A DNA stretch of 64,000 bases. It comes from Cryptomeria japonica (Eukaryota > Streptophyta > Pinopsida > Cupressales > Cupressaceae). The DNA is taken from contig NC_081413.1 of the NCBI RefSeq assembly GCF_030272615.1, positions 450,164,538 to 450,228,537 of the forward strand, given 5' to 3'. The stretch's first letter is position 1. Each line of letters opens with the position of its first letter. Below the pieces are notes generated by a model that searched no databases, was not told the origin of the DNA, and saw only the letters and a program-made list of their open reading frames with translations. Below are positions 11,902 through 23,519 of the stretch, piece by piece. A program made the position numbers and the translations under genes.

Positions 11902-13173
11902 TTATACATCCCCACAGTGCTGAAAATTGAACTCACTGTTCTCATAATCAGCAACATCACCCCATTCTGAAATAAATTCATCACTTGATATACTTGTATT
12001 GGTAGTTTCACTAATATCAGTAACAATTCCACTTTCAACTTTGTCTGACTTCATCAAATTCCGATTTACATCATATTGCATATCCTTTTGTGACAAAATC
12101 ATGGGTTGATTAATAGCTTCTTTGTTTGCACGCATTGTGTCATTATCATCCTCACTTGCATAATCAGTAACACTTGGTGATCCCTCAGTATTTGTTACTT
12201 CAACATCAAATACATTAGCAGCAAGTAAAGACCGATGGTCATCACCATCATTGTTTTCATTGTCATTATCCTTGGGAGATGCATGATTAACTTCATAATT
12301 TGCAGCCACATAATCAGTATAACCGACATATAAATCAAATGGTGCATATCCTTCATATATATCTATATCTTAACAAGGAATGTTTTGCCTAACTTCACAT
12401 TTCCTTTCACCATTGAAGGTGTTTTGACAAAAAACAACAATAGACAAAAATCTCTTTGAGATCCCAAATTTTAAATTGTTTTCAATGTCCCTAGCTGTGT
12501 TAAAAGCTTCATGCAAAATTGTGGGTTCCTTATCTCTTAATAAGAAACCCATCTTCTTGTCAAAAGAACTCATATGAATCTCCAAGCATGCTCCATCATT
12601 AAACTTATACTTGCTGGAAATATTAGACAATATTTGTGAAAATCTATTATTAAATTTCGGTACCAATTCATCTTACCTGATTTGTATGTACATGAATTCT
12701 CTTAGCATATCATAATCACTCACCTTTTCAGCAAATTGGGCCATAAAGTCAGTTGTTAATCCATCCCATGAGGAAATACAATTTGCTGGCAAAAAAGAGA
12801 ACCAATCTATTGCATCCTCTTTCAATGACTGTACAAATAATTTCATGCACACATCTTCTTGACAAACCTCAAAATCTCCCATCAGGTCTAAAAATATTTT
12901 CAAATGTAGATTTGCTGATTTTGATTTCTTCTCACTAAATATTGGCAAATGCTTTCTAATTTCCATGGGTATGGGATTTGGGTAACCCAAAATATCTTTG
13001 AAATTTAGAGTAGCATAATGGTTCATTTTGAAACTTCTCTTATAACATGGTTGTGACATTTCACTAGGCATGGCTATATGTGAAAATACACAAGGCTGAA
13101 AAACTTCACTACACATTTCTACTTGATTCCAAAAATAATTGAACAAACTTGTATAGAATAATGAAAAACTCAA
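11902..13173 (-). pseudogene. N1 gag-like protein
   Basis: A single minus-strand frame of about 424 codons, interrupted by in-frame TAA codons at 12670-12672 and 12370-12372. It matches the general pattern of plant Ty3/gypsy gag (retrotransposon gag family). It includes EVCQEDVCMKLFVQSLKEDA, then IDWFSFLPANCISSWDGL (about 12755-12830), an FNNRFSQI segment and LLRDKEPTILHEAFNTA (about 12500-12560). The last third becomes acidic (DNDNENNDGDDH at about 12240-12280). Both stops could have arisen from CAA. The first Met used here (13171-13173) is the start of the open stretch; the true start may be further upstream. Confidence 0.7.
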
Positions 13174-14023
13174 GCATATATCATCATACTGATCTATTCA
13201 TAACATTGCTTGACATAAAGTTTCTCCAAATTTGCATACTACACCAGAACATATACGCTAGAAACTTCAGCAAAATAGATATGCAAATAAACTTGTAATT
13301 CCTCTTTTCCCTCTTTACTAGTGTTGTTCACTTAATGGGAAAACTACTTTACTCATTCAAATATTTAGAACAAATTGTTTTGCATTGAGAATTCTAAAAG
13401 TACTTGGATATTTGCAGTCATAAACTCTTGTAGATCTGAAGATTGACTTCAACTTTCAGCATGGTCTTTTACCTCAGAGTCGCCACCTCTTGCATAGAGG
13501 AACAATTTTGAACAACAAAGAGTTGTTCTCCTACAATTCATTACTTACCCTTCTTCAAATCTATTGCAATAAGCACTCTTCTAGGCCACAAACATATGGA
13601 TCTAGGAAATTAACACCAAATCTATGTGTATCTTTATACTACACTTTCTTATCAAACTTCTATGATTAAGAATTTATATGTAAATCTGCATTAGTAGTGA
13701 TAACCCATATCTCTGCACTATATATCAAACCATAAAAATCTTATGCAATACTAATTGCATAGACATTCAACACTGGTATGAACCATGGAGTCACCACCCA
13801 ATAAGGAATTGGGGAAAAACTTGCATACAGCTGCAAGGATTTGCTCACAACTCAACAATATATATATTTCAATTCTTCACAAGAAAATTTCTCTGATAGC
13901 AGACAACACCATTAGAACCTCAAAACATAATACTAAATCCCTCAACCATAAAAGACATTTTCAACTCTGTGCAATCTCAATGGACTGACTAACTGGATGA
14001 AATTATGCAATTTCTACTCAGAT
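13174..14023 (-). other. N1 leader between primer site and gag
   Basis: About 850 bp of AT-rich sequence without a convincing reading frame. It corresponds to the untranslated leader of N1 RNA. No other feature is seen. Confidence 0.5.
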
Positions 14024-14041
14024 TCCCCAACAGAGTCACCA
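14024..14041 (-). promoter_or_regulatory. N1 primer-binding site
   Basis: On the minus strand, four bases inside the 5' LTR, the sequence is TGGTGACTCTGTTGGGGA. Similar TGGCGACTC-type sites occur in TAT/Ogre gypsy elements. The exact tRNA is not determined here. It differs from the Met-type sites of E1-E4 and E7. Confidence 0.65.
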
Positions 14042-14045
14042 TTTT

Positions 14046-17000
14046 TGATGTTCACCAAAACTGGTTAACCCAAGTTCACCTGCAATCTTTCTATGAAATG
14101 GCCAATTTCATTCTATGAAAACTTTAGGGCTTGGACAACATAACAAGGATATGAATCCTTCTACTCTTCAGGCTCTACAAAACCTAGGTGGGTATATCTT
14201 TGATGCTTAAAATTAAACCCATTACACACTTACGACAACATCAATAAAAGCAGATAGATCTCATGAAAGGTTCAAAAACAAGGAGGGTATTGTAGATAGG
14301 CTAAATCTAAATTGACAACTCAACAGTATTTGAATCATGAGATGGATGGAACACTACCATAGAATAGAAAACAAATGATATTCTGATTGGGTTTTAAATT
14401 GTTTGAGAATCCCCTTAATTGCAAGATCAGTGCCTTATCCAAGGGCAATAGAGTCATACATCAAACTATAGATGAAAACTTCTACTGCAAATCCATCTTC
14501 ATTCTTAAGTATTCCTGCATGAATGCCTTACATAAATGCATTACTCAACTCATTCATAGAAAAATGTCAAATCCAGAAACATGAACCCTATTTTATTAAT
14601 ATTTTCTCACAGAGTTTAAAATCTTCCTTGAAAGATTACCTACAAGCAAACATTACACTCATGGAAACAGCTCCTCATGACAAACTTGATCCTCCTTAAG
14701 GATCTGATTTGAATAAAATGAAAGTACACTTCAGAGACAAATTATGTGTGAATTTATGCATGCGTTACATACATAAAAACCTGCAATAACAAACGCATAT
14801 ACTATGAATCATACTCTACTCTCTAGAAAAGGACATTGCCCTCTACAATATTGAAGAAAACTCGGAACTAGAAACCATGAAAATCTAGAGCCTTTCTCCA
14901 AAATTCTGGAACCCTTACAAATGAGAAGAAAAGATAATATTAAGGACGGAGAAAAGACTAGAATGCATCAGACGTCACCATGTGTCTCTTTTCCCCAACT
15001 GAAATTTTTTCCCTCTTCCCATGGAAATTGCTCTCAAAATATCTAAATGATTGGTAAAACTAACTATAGAACCGAATTCCTCATTCTGATCCTCATTCCG
15101 AGAGCTTTCCAATGGTATATAATAATTGCTATTTTGGGCAAAAATAACCCCTCCAGTGAATTAATCTCGGATGCACCTTTGTACAACCAGTCATTTAAAT
15201 TTTTGCATTTTCCACTATAGTCGGAACTATACATTTAACTTTGATTTTTTGTCATTTTTACCCTCTGCACCCTACCACGTGGCACCTTGCGATTCGCTTG
15301 TGGCACCACCTAGGATGACAACTCACCTGTCTACCACTTCACCTCCCTTGCGAACCGCCACCTGTACACCACTGGACTACCACCTCATCGGGACCTGCCA
15401 GCTCACCTGCCACTCGGACCTGCCAACTCATCGGTCGTTGGTTCACGAAGGGTAACTTTTGAGAAACTTTTCTTTGTGAATCAACAACCACCATTGGATC
15501 GACTCCAACTTTCTCACTCATTAATCTACCCTTGTTTGCATGTGCTTTGTCGCTGATTCACAATGGTTAACTGGTGTGCACCTTCACTTTGCGAATTAGC
15601 GACAATCGTTGATCATCCTCAAACTTTCTCAATCGTTAACTCATCCTTCCACTGCAAAACTCACTAACCTTGAGAATCATGCACATGTGGGGTCCACCTG
15701 GTCGCCAACTAGCTCTTTGCCACCTCAGGGTTCATGCACGCATGCGTGGGGTCCACGTGGGCACCAAGCTTGCACCTGTGTCAAAAGCCTCAAGGCTTTG
15801 ACACTATATAGATGTTTTTTCTCTTGGATTTAAATACTCTCATATCCCTCTGCCCAGCCAATGTGGGATAATAGCTTTCTGCCTGGTGACTGCATTTTTT
15901 TGAAATTTTCAAATGCAGGGAGGATTATTGGTTTTATGCCTGCTAATTGCAAATTTTGAAAACTTTTAAATGCCCCTTCACCACTGCGCAGGAGGACTTT
16001 CTTTGGCATTTTCTTAAAGTTTAATGGCCTTTTCAACCACACCACACTGCAATTGTTTGGAAGGTTCTATTTTAACCTTGCCCCTTACCACACCACATAG
16101 GGAGAGATGGGCAAAGGTTGTGGAATCTGGCTTACACCTGCCATTGCATTTTAGCTTGAAACATTTTCAAATGCCCTTTCATTTTTCATGGCTAGTAAAG
16201 GAGGATGTTGGCTGGGTGTGGAGACTGGGCTCTGCACCTAACGATGCATTTGTTGAAGATTAAATTGCCTTTACAATAGCCACAGCAAGGAGACGTTACA
16301 CCTACAGACTACACTTTGTTTCGACCTTGCAATGGCTGCTAACACGTGGGGGGGTTTGGCTTGGAGCCTACCCATTGCATTTGCTAAAAAATTTAATGGC
16401 TTCTATCCACACACCATGTTTTGTGCAGAGGGGAGGATGGGACTGGCTTTGCACCTACGAATTACATTTGCCTGAAAGTTTACAAAGCCTTTTCAACATA
16501 CTACACACCTAAGCAAATTCTTGTGTATCTAGGTTGGGTTTAACCAATACTGTCTGGAACACTTACAAAATTGAGAGTCATCACCCTCCAAATGAAACAC
16601 AATGGCTCTCCATGAAGACGTCCCATCCTTGACCAAACACTCCCTTCACCCCATTTTCAAAACCTCTTGAAACTAGTTCAAATGATGAACAAGTGCCATG
16701 CTCGCTCCATGTTTCATTACAAAAATGAATGTGCTTATTCAATAAACCTGGGACACAACAAACACTTTCCCTACCCCTTCTTTTTGACTCCATCAATTGG
16801 CTTCATCATCATAATCACAAAGGCTACAATGATCAACCCAAATATGACAAGTAAAATGAAGTCGCCCCTCACTTTCCAACTTGTAAATTGTAGTCTTCCT
16901 CCATTTTTTATCCAGTCACAAGAATGAAATGAAATCTTCTCTCACCCAACCAAGTCGCCAATGTGCATTCGAGCTAACATTGATATGCATTGCTATGAAT

Positions 17001-18053
17001 TAAGACTATTTTTGCCATAAAACCAACACTACAAGGGCATGAGCTAGGTTGGGCCCCAAAGTGGATCGGACTAAAAAAAAATTCATTTTCATGCAACTGA
17101 CCTTTGAAATACCTCAGACACCTTGAACATACCTCTGGATTTGATCGGCATAGTTTTTCAATCATTAAAACTCAGTCTGCGACTACCAGACAAATTTGTC
17201 ACATTTTTGCATTTAAATCCAAAGATGCAATTTTAAAACTAGAGAGAACACCTTTCTAGACTTCGTATACTGATGGGTGTACTATCTGATACACTGTCAT
17301 TCACTCTGCCAAATTGTTTCTCAAGACGAATCCTAGGTGAAGAAATATTAATGGTCAAAGATGACCAAATGGCTCTGTCAACACTATGAACCCGATAAAA
17401 CAAATGTGCAGGGACCACCAAGTACACACATTAAAAATATCAAATGGTCTCTGTAGATCCCCAAATCTAGGGCACAGATACTTTGAAGTACAAGGAAGAA
17501 AGTGGAATGTTTAGTTCGACCGGGAAGATGATAGGGTGCAAATAGTGCACTCATGAAAATAGCCACTTTAACAGGTGCAACCATGAAAGTGCTGAAAATT
17601 GAATAAAGTGGCTGAAGAAATCATCTTGGAAAACTGATCAAATGGATTCATAAAGACCTGAAACTTGGCATGTGGACTCACCTATATACATAGAATTTAG
17701 TGCACTTTTAATTTAAACATGATGATTAACTAGGCAAAATATACTTGGCCTAAAAGTAGGTCATTTAATAAAATCTTAATTTGCACCTATGATGGACCTT
17801 TAGCTCACCCCTTGAAATGGGTACTTGATAAACTGATCCAAACTGAAATATGAAAGTTGAAAAACACTTCATAGGCCAAATGAAATGTGTACAATAAGAT
17901 TCCAAGGCTTTACCACTTGATAATCAACTGGCTCCATTTTACCCTTCTTGAAACTAGACAACTCTGGTTGATTCACTAAGTATGCATTTGAAAGTGCTGA
18001 GCAAAATTTTGAAATGGGCCTCTCAAAATAATCAAATTTTATGAGTTCCAACA
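14046..18053 (-). repeat. N1 5' LTR (4.0 kb)
   Basis: Second copy of the N1 LTR, beginning TGATGTTCACC and ending TTCCAACA on the plus strand. It is collinear with 6719-10616 apart from small indels and an extra segment of about 97 bp near 14625-14722. It also holds the degenerate tandem array (about 15845-16510). Confidence 0.88.
15845..16510 (-). repeat. Degenerate tandem repeat inside N1 5' LTR
   Basis: The counterpart of the array at 8405-9075, with the same order of units (GGAGGATTATTGG, GGAGGACTTTC, GGAGAGATGGG, GGAGGATGTTGG and so on). Confidence 0.7.
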
Positions 18054-19178
18054 ACCAGAACCCCAAAACATTAGAACTAGAATAGTAGTTAAACCAATTA
18101 AGCATAAACAATAATCACAAAATAAATACCATCCACATGACACCAAAATTTATCCGTGGAAAACCCAGTAAAGGGAAAAACCACAATGGGAAGCCTACCC
18201 ACAGTCAGATAATACTTCTATCATAAATATGTGAATTACAATTGAGGAGCTTGCACTTGTAGGAAGACCAATAGCCTAGAGCACATTGCTCGTCACAAAA
18301 GGAGCCTCACTGACTACATATAAATCTAGACTACAATCCAGAGAAGTGTTGAACTGCAAAAGATAGCATCTCCTATGCCTGAGTACAGTTCCAGTTAAGC
18401 TCAATACCAGAAGACTAAATCCTCTTACATACACCCAATTCAATGTGCAATGATCGACCAGCTCATCTTCCTAAATGATATTACATTATTTTCACATTAC
18501 ATTCCTTGACCATGACCTCTAACATAACCATGATGATCTACAATGAGATCTTACATCTATATATACAAACCCTCGACCATAAACAATCAGGTCAACCACC
18601 AAATAATAAACCAATTACATAGTTACAAACCATGTCGTCCTTAGACCAAACAAATAATATCCAACACATAAGACATCTTGGAAATACATCGAGAGGTCCA
18701 ATCCACACGTTACATTAAAGTCGGTCCATAACCTAGATCAACCAAGACCCAGTATAGGTCCACATGCTATAGCAATGATCTTCATCCATCAAGTCTCAAA
18801 CATGATCACCAACAACATCCTAAAACTCCACTAGAAGCTGCACCAACACCACTTATGTAATTCATCAAAGATCTTCATCAAAATCTTTGTCGGTGAAACC
18901 CTCGCCGGAACCAGAAACCAAGCTTCTAAGCAAGTAGGATAGAATTTGATCACCAGACCAAAACCAATTGACCAAATATGAGCATGAGTATCATGAACAA
19001 GCCAATTCCATCACCAAACTATACCGGAGCCTACCGGATCACGTCAGATCCAAATCAACAGAAACCACTTAACCTATCAGGACTACTAGTGTGTTGATAA
19101 AGCTCCAAACAACTAGTGTTGGCATCAATGACAAAAACATCAATGCAACACATAATCAATTCCACCAAATGGACAACA
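18054..19178 (-). repeat. E1 5' LTR, remaining part
   Basis: The LTR of E1 resumes here after N1 and ends GGACAACA at 19178, directly followed by the GACTA target duplication. A TATA-like sequence lies at 18558-18565. Relative to the 3' LTR the junction skips about 28 bp lying between two ACCAG words (834-838 and 864-868 in the 3' LTR). Confidence 0.9.
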
Positions 19179-19395
19179 GACTACACCTTTGGCATTGTTG
19201 TCAAAGGGGGAGTGAAGTCATATTTAACATGAAGGAAGATGAAGTCAGATGTGACATGAATGGAAGCCAGTGAAAGGGGGAGTAATATCTTTACTCAAGA
19301 TTAAACAGAATAGTTGATTTGCATACCAGAAGCAGAAGTGACTGGTTGCTAAAAGAGAAGTTTGAAGTGTTGTCATCAATGCCAAAGGTGGAGAT
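19179..19395 (+). promoter_or_regulatory. E0 3' untranslated region with GGGGGAG boxes and polypurine tract
   Basis: This continues the E0 3' region after E1. AAAGGGGGAGTG (19203-19214) and AAAGGGGGAGTAA (19272-19284) precede GCCAAAGGTGGAGAT (19381-19395), which abuts the LTR and is the likely primer of plus-strand synthesis. One G of the usual run has changed to T. Confidence 0.75.
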
Positions 19396-20965
19396 TGTTG
19401 GCACAATGGGCTCATCAGTTAGTATTGTCATTGATGAATAACACTTATTGGTGAATAAGGTCAAGCTCATAGGCAAGGAGATGTGGTAAACCTCAATAGT
19501 TTTCTCATGGCTGCAAACAGTATGGAGGATTCAGTGCTTCCCTAATATGCATTATTGACACACTTAAGCAGTGTGTCGGTCGAAGACTAATCAGTTGAAG
19601 GATAAATAGAGAAGTTGATCGGTCAATCAAGCATCTGATAGATGTTGTGATTAGTTTCTTAAAACTGGCAGTTGAAATAATGATGCGGTCACAGGAGGTG
19701 AATCAGATTCCAGTTTAGTAGTCTTATGTACGACCAGAACACTCTGGACAGACAAGTGATCAGTTTGCTTGATGATCAGTGACCAATGGTAAAAGGTGAA
19801 GAGTTACATCGATGAACTGGTGATACAGGTTGAAGGATGCTATCCACTAACAATCTTGGAGCAATGACCGATAAGTTGAATACGATGACCAAAGGGGATT
19901 TATTCAGGGTGAGATATCATCAAACAATCTACTAGTGAAGTCTACAATAGTTAACAACCAGTTAAGCTGAGATTTGTGTGGATTTTCTAGTTCACATTAA
20001 AAAGGTAGAACATGACCCAAAAGTTGCTAAAATTATGAGTTGCAGTGGCAGATAAGGATGAGTTGCTAGCGAGAATGATGGAGAGTGCACAAAGAAAGTG
20101 TAGGAAGATTTGAATTTCAAATTTACTGATTTTTGGGTTTGAATTCATTTAGGAAACAATAGTTATGTGCTGGCAAAACATGGTATAAAGGTTTTTGGTG
20201 AAAACCAAAAAGTCTGATCATAAAATTTCTAAGTGCAATTTTCAAGAGAGGCGATCTAGCAAGGTGAGAAGAGTGCAAAACTGCTAAGTGAATATTAAAT
20301 TATTGAAGAGAGTGTGCATAGCTTAGATAGTGTGAAGCGTAGATAATGAATGCAGAGCACCAATAGAGTGTAGAGCGAGTGTAATGCAGAGAACCAGTAG
20401 AGTGCAGAGCAAGTGTAACTGGTGGTCAAAACAAAGATCTTCAATTGGATTTGATTAAGCTAAGAGTAGCTATTATAGTATATCATTCTCTTTGTTGTTT
20501 TCTAATAACTACAATAGTAAAATCCCTTGACCGAGTGGACTTTAACAGGTCCCTTTGTAAAATCCCTTAACAAGGTGACATCTTAATTGATGATCCTAAG
20601 TCCTTTAACAAGGCTACCTCTAACAAGGTAAAGGTTCTAATAGGCCTTGAATAAAATCCCTTAATCGAGTGGCACCTGATAGTGTCTTTGTAATCTCCTA
20701 ATAGGGATGGCTTCTCATTGAGCATACTCTAGAAGAGTGCAGATTTTGTGAGTTTCTACTCACACCGTGGTTTTCTCCCATTTGGGTTTCCATGTGATAA
20801 CCCTGTTGTTCATGTGTGATTGATTTTATGTGTGCATGTTTCTTATTAATACTTCCTATACTGATAAGTTTTAAGGTTGAGTAGAAACTTTGATTAAGGT
20901 TAAATCTGGTAAAACCAGTATAGTGTTGATTCACCCCTCCCTCTCAATACCGGTGGGGACCAACA
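19396..20965 (+). repeat. E0 3' LTR
   Basis: A 1570-bp LTR from TGTTGGCACAATGG to GGACCAACA. A TATA-like TATAAAG lies at 20184-20190. Near its end is the GATTCACCCCTCCCTCTCA block (20930-20948) shared in position with E1-E4. The 5' partner is outside the window, so the outer target duplication cannot be checked; the base run after it is AAACC. Confidence 0.8.
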
Positions 20966-21594
20966 AAACCATAGTGAATAACAAAAGGTTAGTAGTGTAA
21001 ATTTGAAATTAATTCATTAGATATTAGAGGTTATTTGCACTCTTTGAAGTTGTTCTAAATAAATCTTCTATTGTAAACATGAAAATTATTTGAATGGATA
21101 GGGTGTCGATTTTAATGTGGAGAATGGATATCTAAAAATAATGTAAATAGGGTGAAATAAAGATGAATAGATATGCGATTATGAGTCAAGTCTAACACAA
21201 AAATAAACTTTTTATTAATATATTATTGCATTAAGGTACTCGTGTAACAATTTACTATATAGAAAATAATAAGAAATTTCTAATATATGACAAAAAAGAA
21301 GAATATTCTAATTTCACCATTTCTTGTACATAACTTTTTTTTTTAATAATATTAATAAAACATGCAAAAAAAAATCTCTTCACAGCAAAATAGTGAATAC
21401 CTCTTTACATTATTAAACATTTGTTTCTTTATAATGTCTAAATCAACTAATAATTTTTTGAAAATTTATATGCAAAAGAGAACTATTTAGTTTATCAAGT
21501 AATAAATTCTCCTCTATATCAAATTATAAAGAAATATTCCACAATAATTCACAAAAATTTATAAGACAAATGGCACTACACTTTAAGAAGTCTA
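20966..21594. other. AT-rich spacer between E0 and E2
   Basis: About 630 bp of AT-rich DNA with poly-A/T runs and no convincing gene, repeat pair or RNA. It is probably the older host sequence into which E0 and E2 inserted. Confidence 0.5.
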
Positions 21595-22630
21595 TGTTAG
21601 ACAGTTCAAATAACCAGAAGACAACTGAGAGGGGGGGGGCTAAATCAGTTGTCTTAGATTAGAGGAACCATTATCAATTTAAACATTAATATCGGAACCC
21701 AATACATTAATACCGGAAGAGAAGATAAACCAATTAAGCATAAACAAATAATCACAAAATAAAATCCATCCACATAACACCAGAATTTGTACGTGGAAAA
21801 CCCGGTAAAGGGAAAAACCATGGTGGTAAGCCTACCCATAGTCAGATAATACTTCTGCAATAAGTATGTGAATTACAATGAAGGGGCCTGCACTTGCAGG
21901 AAGGCCAACAGCCTAGAGCGCACTGCTCATCACAAAAGGAGCCTCACTGACTACATACAAATCCAGACTACAATCTGGAGAACTATTGAACTTTAAAAGA
22001 TAGCATCTCCTATGCCTGAGTATAGTTCTGATTAAGCTCAATACCAGAGGACTAAATCCTCTTACATACACCCAATTCGATCTCCAATGATTGAACAACT
22101 CCTCTTCCTGAATGATATTACATTATTTTCACATTAGATTTGTTGACCATGACCTCTTACATTAACCATGATAATCTACAATGAGATCTTACACATTACA
22201 TTAAAGTCGATCTATAACCTAGATCAACCGGGACCCAATATAGGTCTACATGATACATCAATTATCTCCAACCCCCAAGTCTCGAATATGATCACCAACA
22301 GCATCTTGAAACTCCACCATAAGCTGCACCAACACCACTTGTGCAATTCATCAAAGATCTCCATCAAAAGCTCTGCCAGTGAAACCCTTGCCGAAACCAG
22401 AAACCAATCTTCTAAGCAAGAAGGATAACATCTAATCTCCAGACCAAAACCAATTGACCAAATATGAGTATAAGTATCATGAACATTCCAATTCCATCAA
22501 CAAACTATACCAGAGCCTACCAGATCATGTCGTATCCAAGTTAACCAAAAACCACTCAACCTACCAGGACTGGAAGGGTGTCGATAAAGCATCAATGCAA
22601 CACATAATCAATTCCACCAAATGGCCAACA
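21595..22630 (-). repeat. E2 3' LTR, with internal deletion
   Basis: 1036 bp, starting TGTTAGACAG and ending TGGCCAACA. It is about 150 bp shorter than the 5' LTR because the part around the TATA-like sequence is missing at about 22195. The following ATATCCACCTTTGG is a weakened polypurine-tract complement. Confidence 0.88.
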
Positions 22631-22958
22631 ATATCCACCTTTGGCACTAATGACAACACTAGATGTGAAAAACATCTAAGTACCAAGAAATGCCAAACAA
22701 GTCTCTCCCTGTGGAAGACAGCCAACAAACTCCCACATATAGCTCTAAGTATCACTCCCATTTTCACTTTCTTTTTCACATCAATATCACTCCCACTTTC
22801 ACATCAGTGCCAGAAATCTAACAAAAACATCAAAGAAAAAACATAAGTCTCTGAATCATAAAGTTGACTACTCCCCCTAAGCAGTAGCATCCCACATCAG
22901 TGCTAGAATGAATAGTATCTCTAATAATGCATGTCGGACTGATGCCAAACCGCATCAA

Positions 22959-23519
22959 TCAAGTCTCTACCAGAGGAGCAAATAATCCCAATTTGTCTCT
23001 CAAGTACTCAAATGAGTCCTTGGACAAAGGTTTAGTTAAAATATCTGCAATCTGCTCTTTAGTGTTCACATAAACCAGTCTAACTTCATTTTCATCCACC
23101 TTCTCCTTCAAAAAATTATGCTTGATAGATATGTTCTTTTTTTTAGAATGAAATACCGGATTCTTTGATATATCAATAGCAGCAGAGTTATCACAGTGAA
23201 TAACTACTGGTGCATCACAATCTAACTTTATATCCTTGAACATTTGCTTCATCCATAAAACTTGTGTACAATTAGTAGTAGTAGCAACATACTTAGCTTC
23301 AATAGTAGATAAAGAAGTACATGACTGTTTATTGTTGATCCATGAAACCAACTTCTTTCCAAGAAAGAAAGCTCCACTGGAAGTACTTTTTTGGTCATCA
23401 ACATCTCCAGCCCAGTCAACATCTGTATATGCACGCAAAGTAAAGCTATCATACTTAAGGTACCACAAACCATATTTTGATGTACCTTGCAAGTCTCTAA
23501 AAATCCTTTTCACTGCCAT
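22959..23519 (-). pseudogene. E2 copia RNase H domain
   Basis: The longest clean coding stretch of the copia elements (186 codons), covering most of the RNase H domain of pol. From its N-terminus: VKRIFRDLQGT, AYTDVDWAGD (first catalytic Asp), STIEAKYVA (Glu), HCDNSAAIDISKNP (Asp) and the usual ADILTKPLSKD ending, with a stop at 22959-22961. These residues match active copia RNases H. It is labelled pseudogene because it is the C-terminal part of a polyprotein broken upstream, not a free gene. Part of the RNase H N-terminal half lies in the next frame upstream. Confidence 0.9.

Larger units (their letters stand above)
6719..18053 (-). mobile_element. N1: long-LTR, gag-only retrotransposon nested in the E1 LTR
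   Basis: An 11.3-kb element with a pair of long direct repeats (6719-10616 and 14046-18053) around a 3.4-kb interior. Repeat ends read TG(T/A)TGTTCACC and CCAACA. A primer-like site TGGTGACTCTGTTGGGGA lies on the minus strand at 14024-14041, which sets the orientation. The possible target duplications are ACTAG (6714-6718) and ACCAG (18054-18058), with one mismatch. The interior has gag-like sequence but no protease, reverse transcriptase, RNase H or integrase, so it resembles the TR-GAG or LARD class of non-autonomous elements. The two LTRs differ at about 7% of positions over the first 150 bp by eye. Confidence 0.85.
772..19178 (-). mobile_element. E1: Ty1/copia LTR retrotransposon, nested in E0
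   Basis: E1 is a full-length but decayed minus-strand copia element. The 3' LTR is 772-1941, the interior 1942-6649, and the 5' LTR is split into 6650-6718 and 18054-19178 by N1. Identical 5-bp duplications GACTA (767-771 and 19179-19183) flank it, and both ends are TG/CA. Domain order read on the minus strand is gag, protease, integrase, reverse transcriptase, RNase H, which is the copia order. Without N1 it would be about 7.1 kb. It belongs to the same family as E2. Confidence 0.92.
1..20965 (+). mobile_element. E0: Ty1/copia LTR retrotransposon, 3' part, interrupted
   Basis: The left piece (1-771) holds the RNase H end of a copia polyprotein and its 3' untranslated region. The right piece (19179-20965) holds more 3' untranslated DNA with several GGGGGAG boxes, a polypurine tract (19382-19395) and a complete 3' LTR (19396-20965). 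The pieces are joined by the GACTA target duplication of E1 (767-771 and 19179-19183), which shows they were once contiguous. The 5' LTR, gag, protease, integrase and most of the reverse transcriptase lie outside the window. E0 is the oldest layer of this nest. Confidence 0.85.

Noticed and set aside
6719-18053. Segmental duplication of a 4-kb host region instead of LTRs
   Set aside because: TG/CA ends, a primer-like site abutting one repeat and a gag-like interior fit LTRs better.
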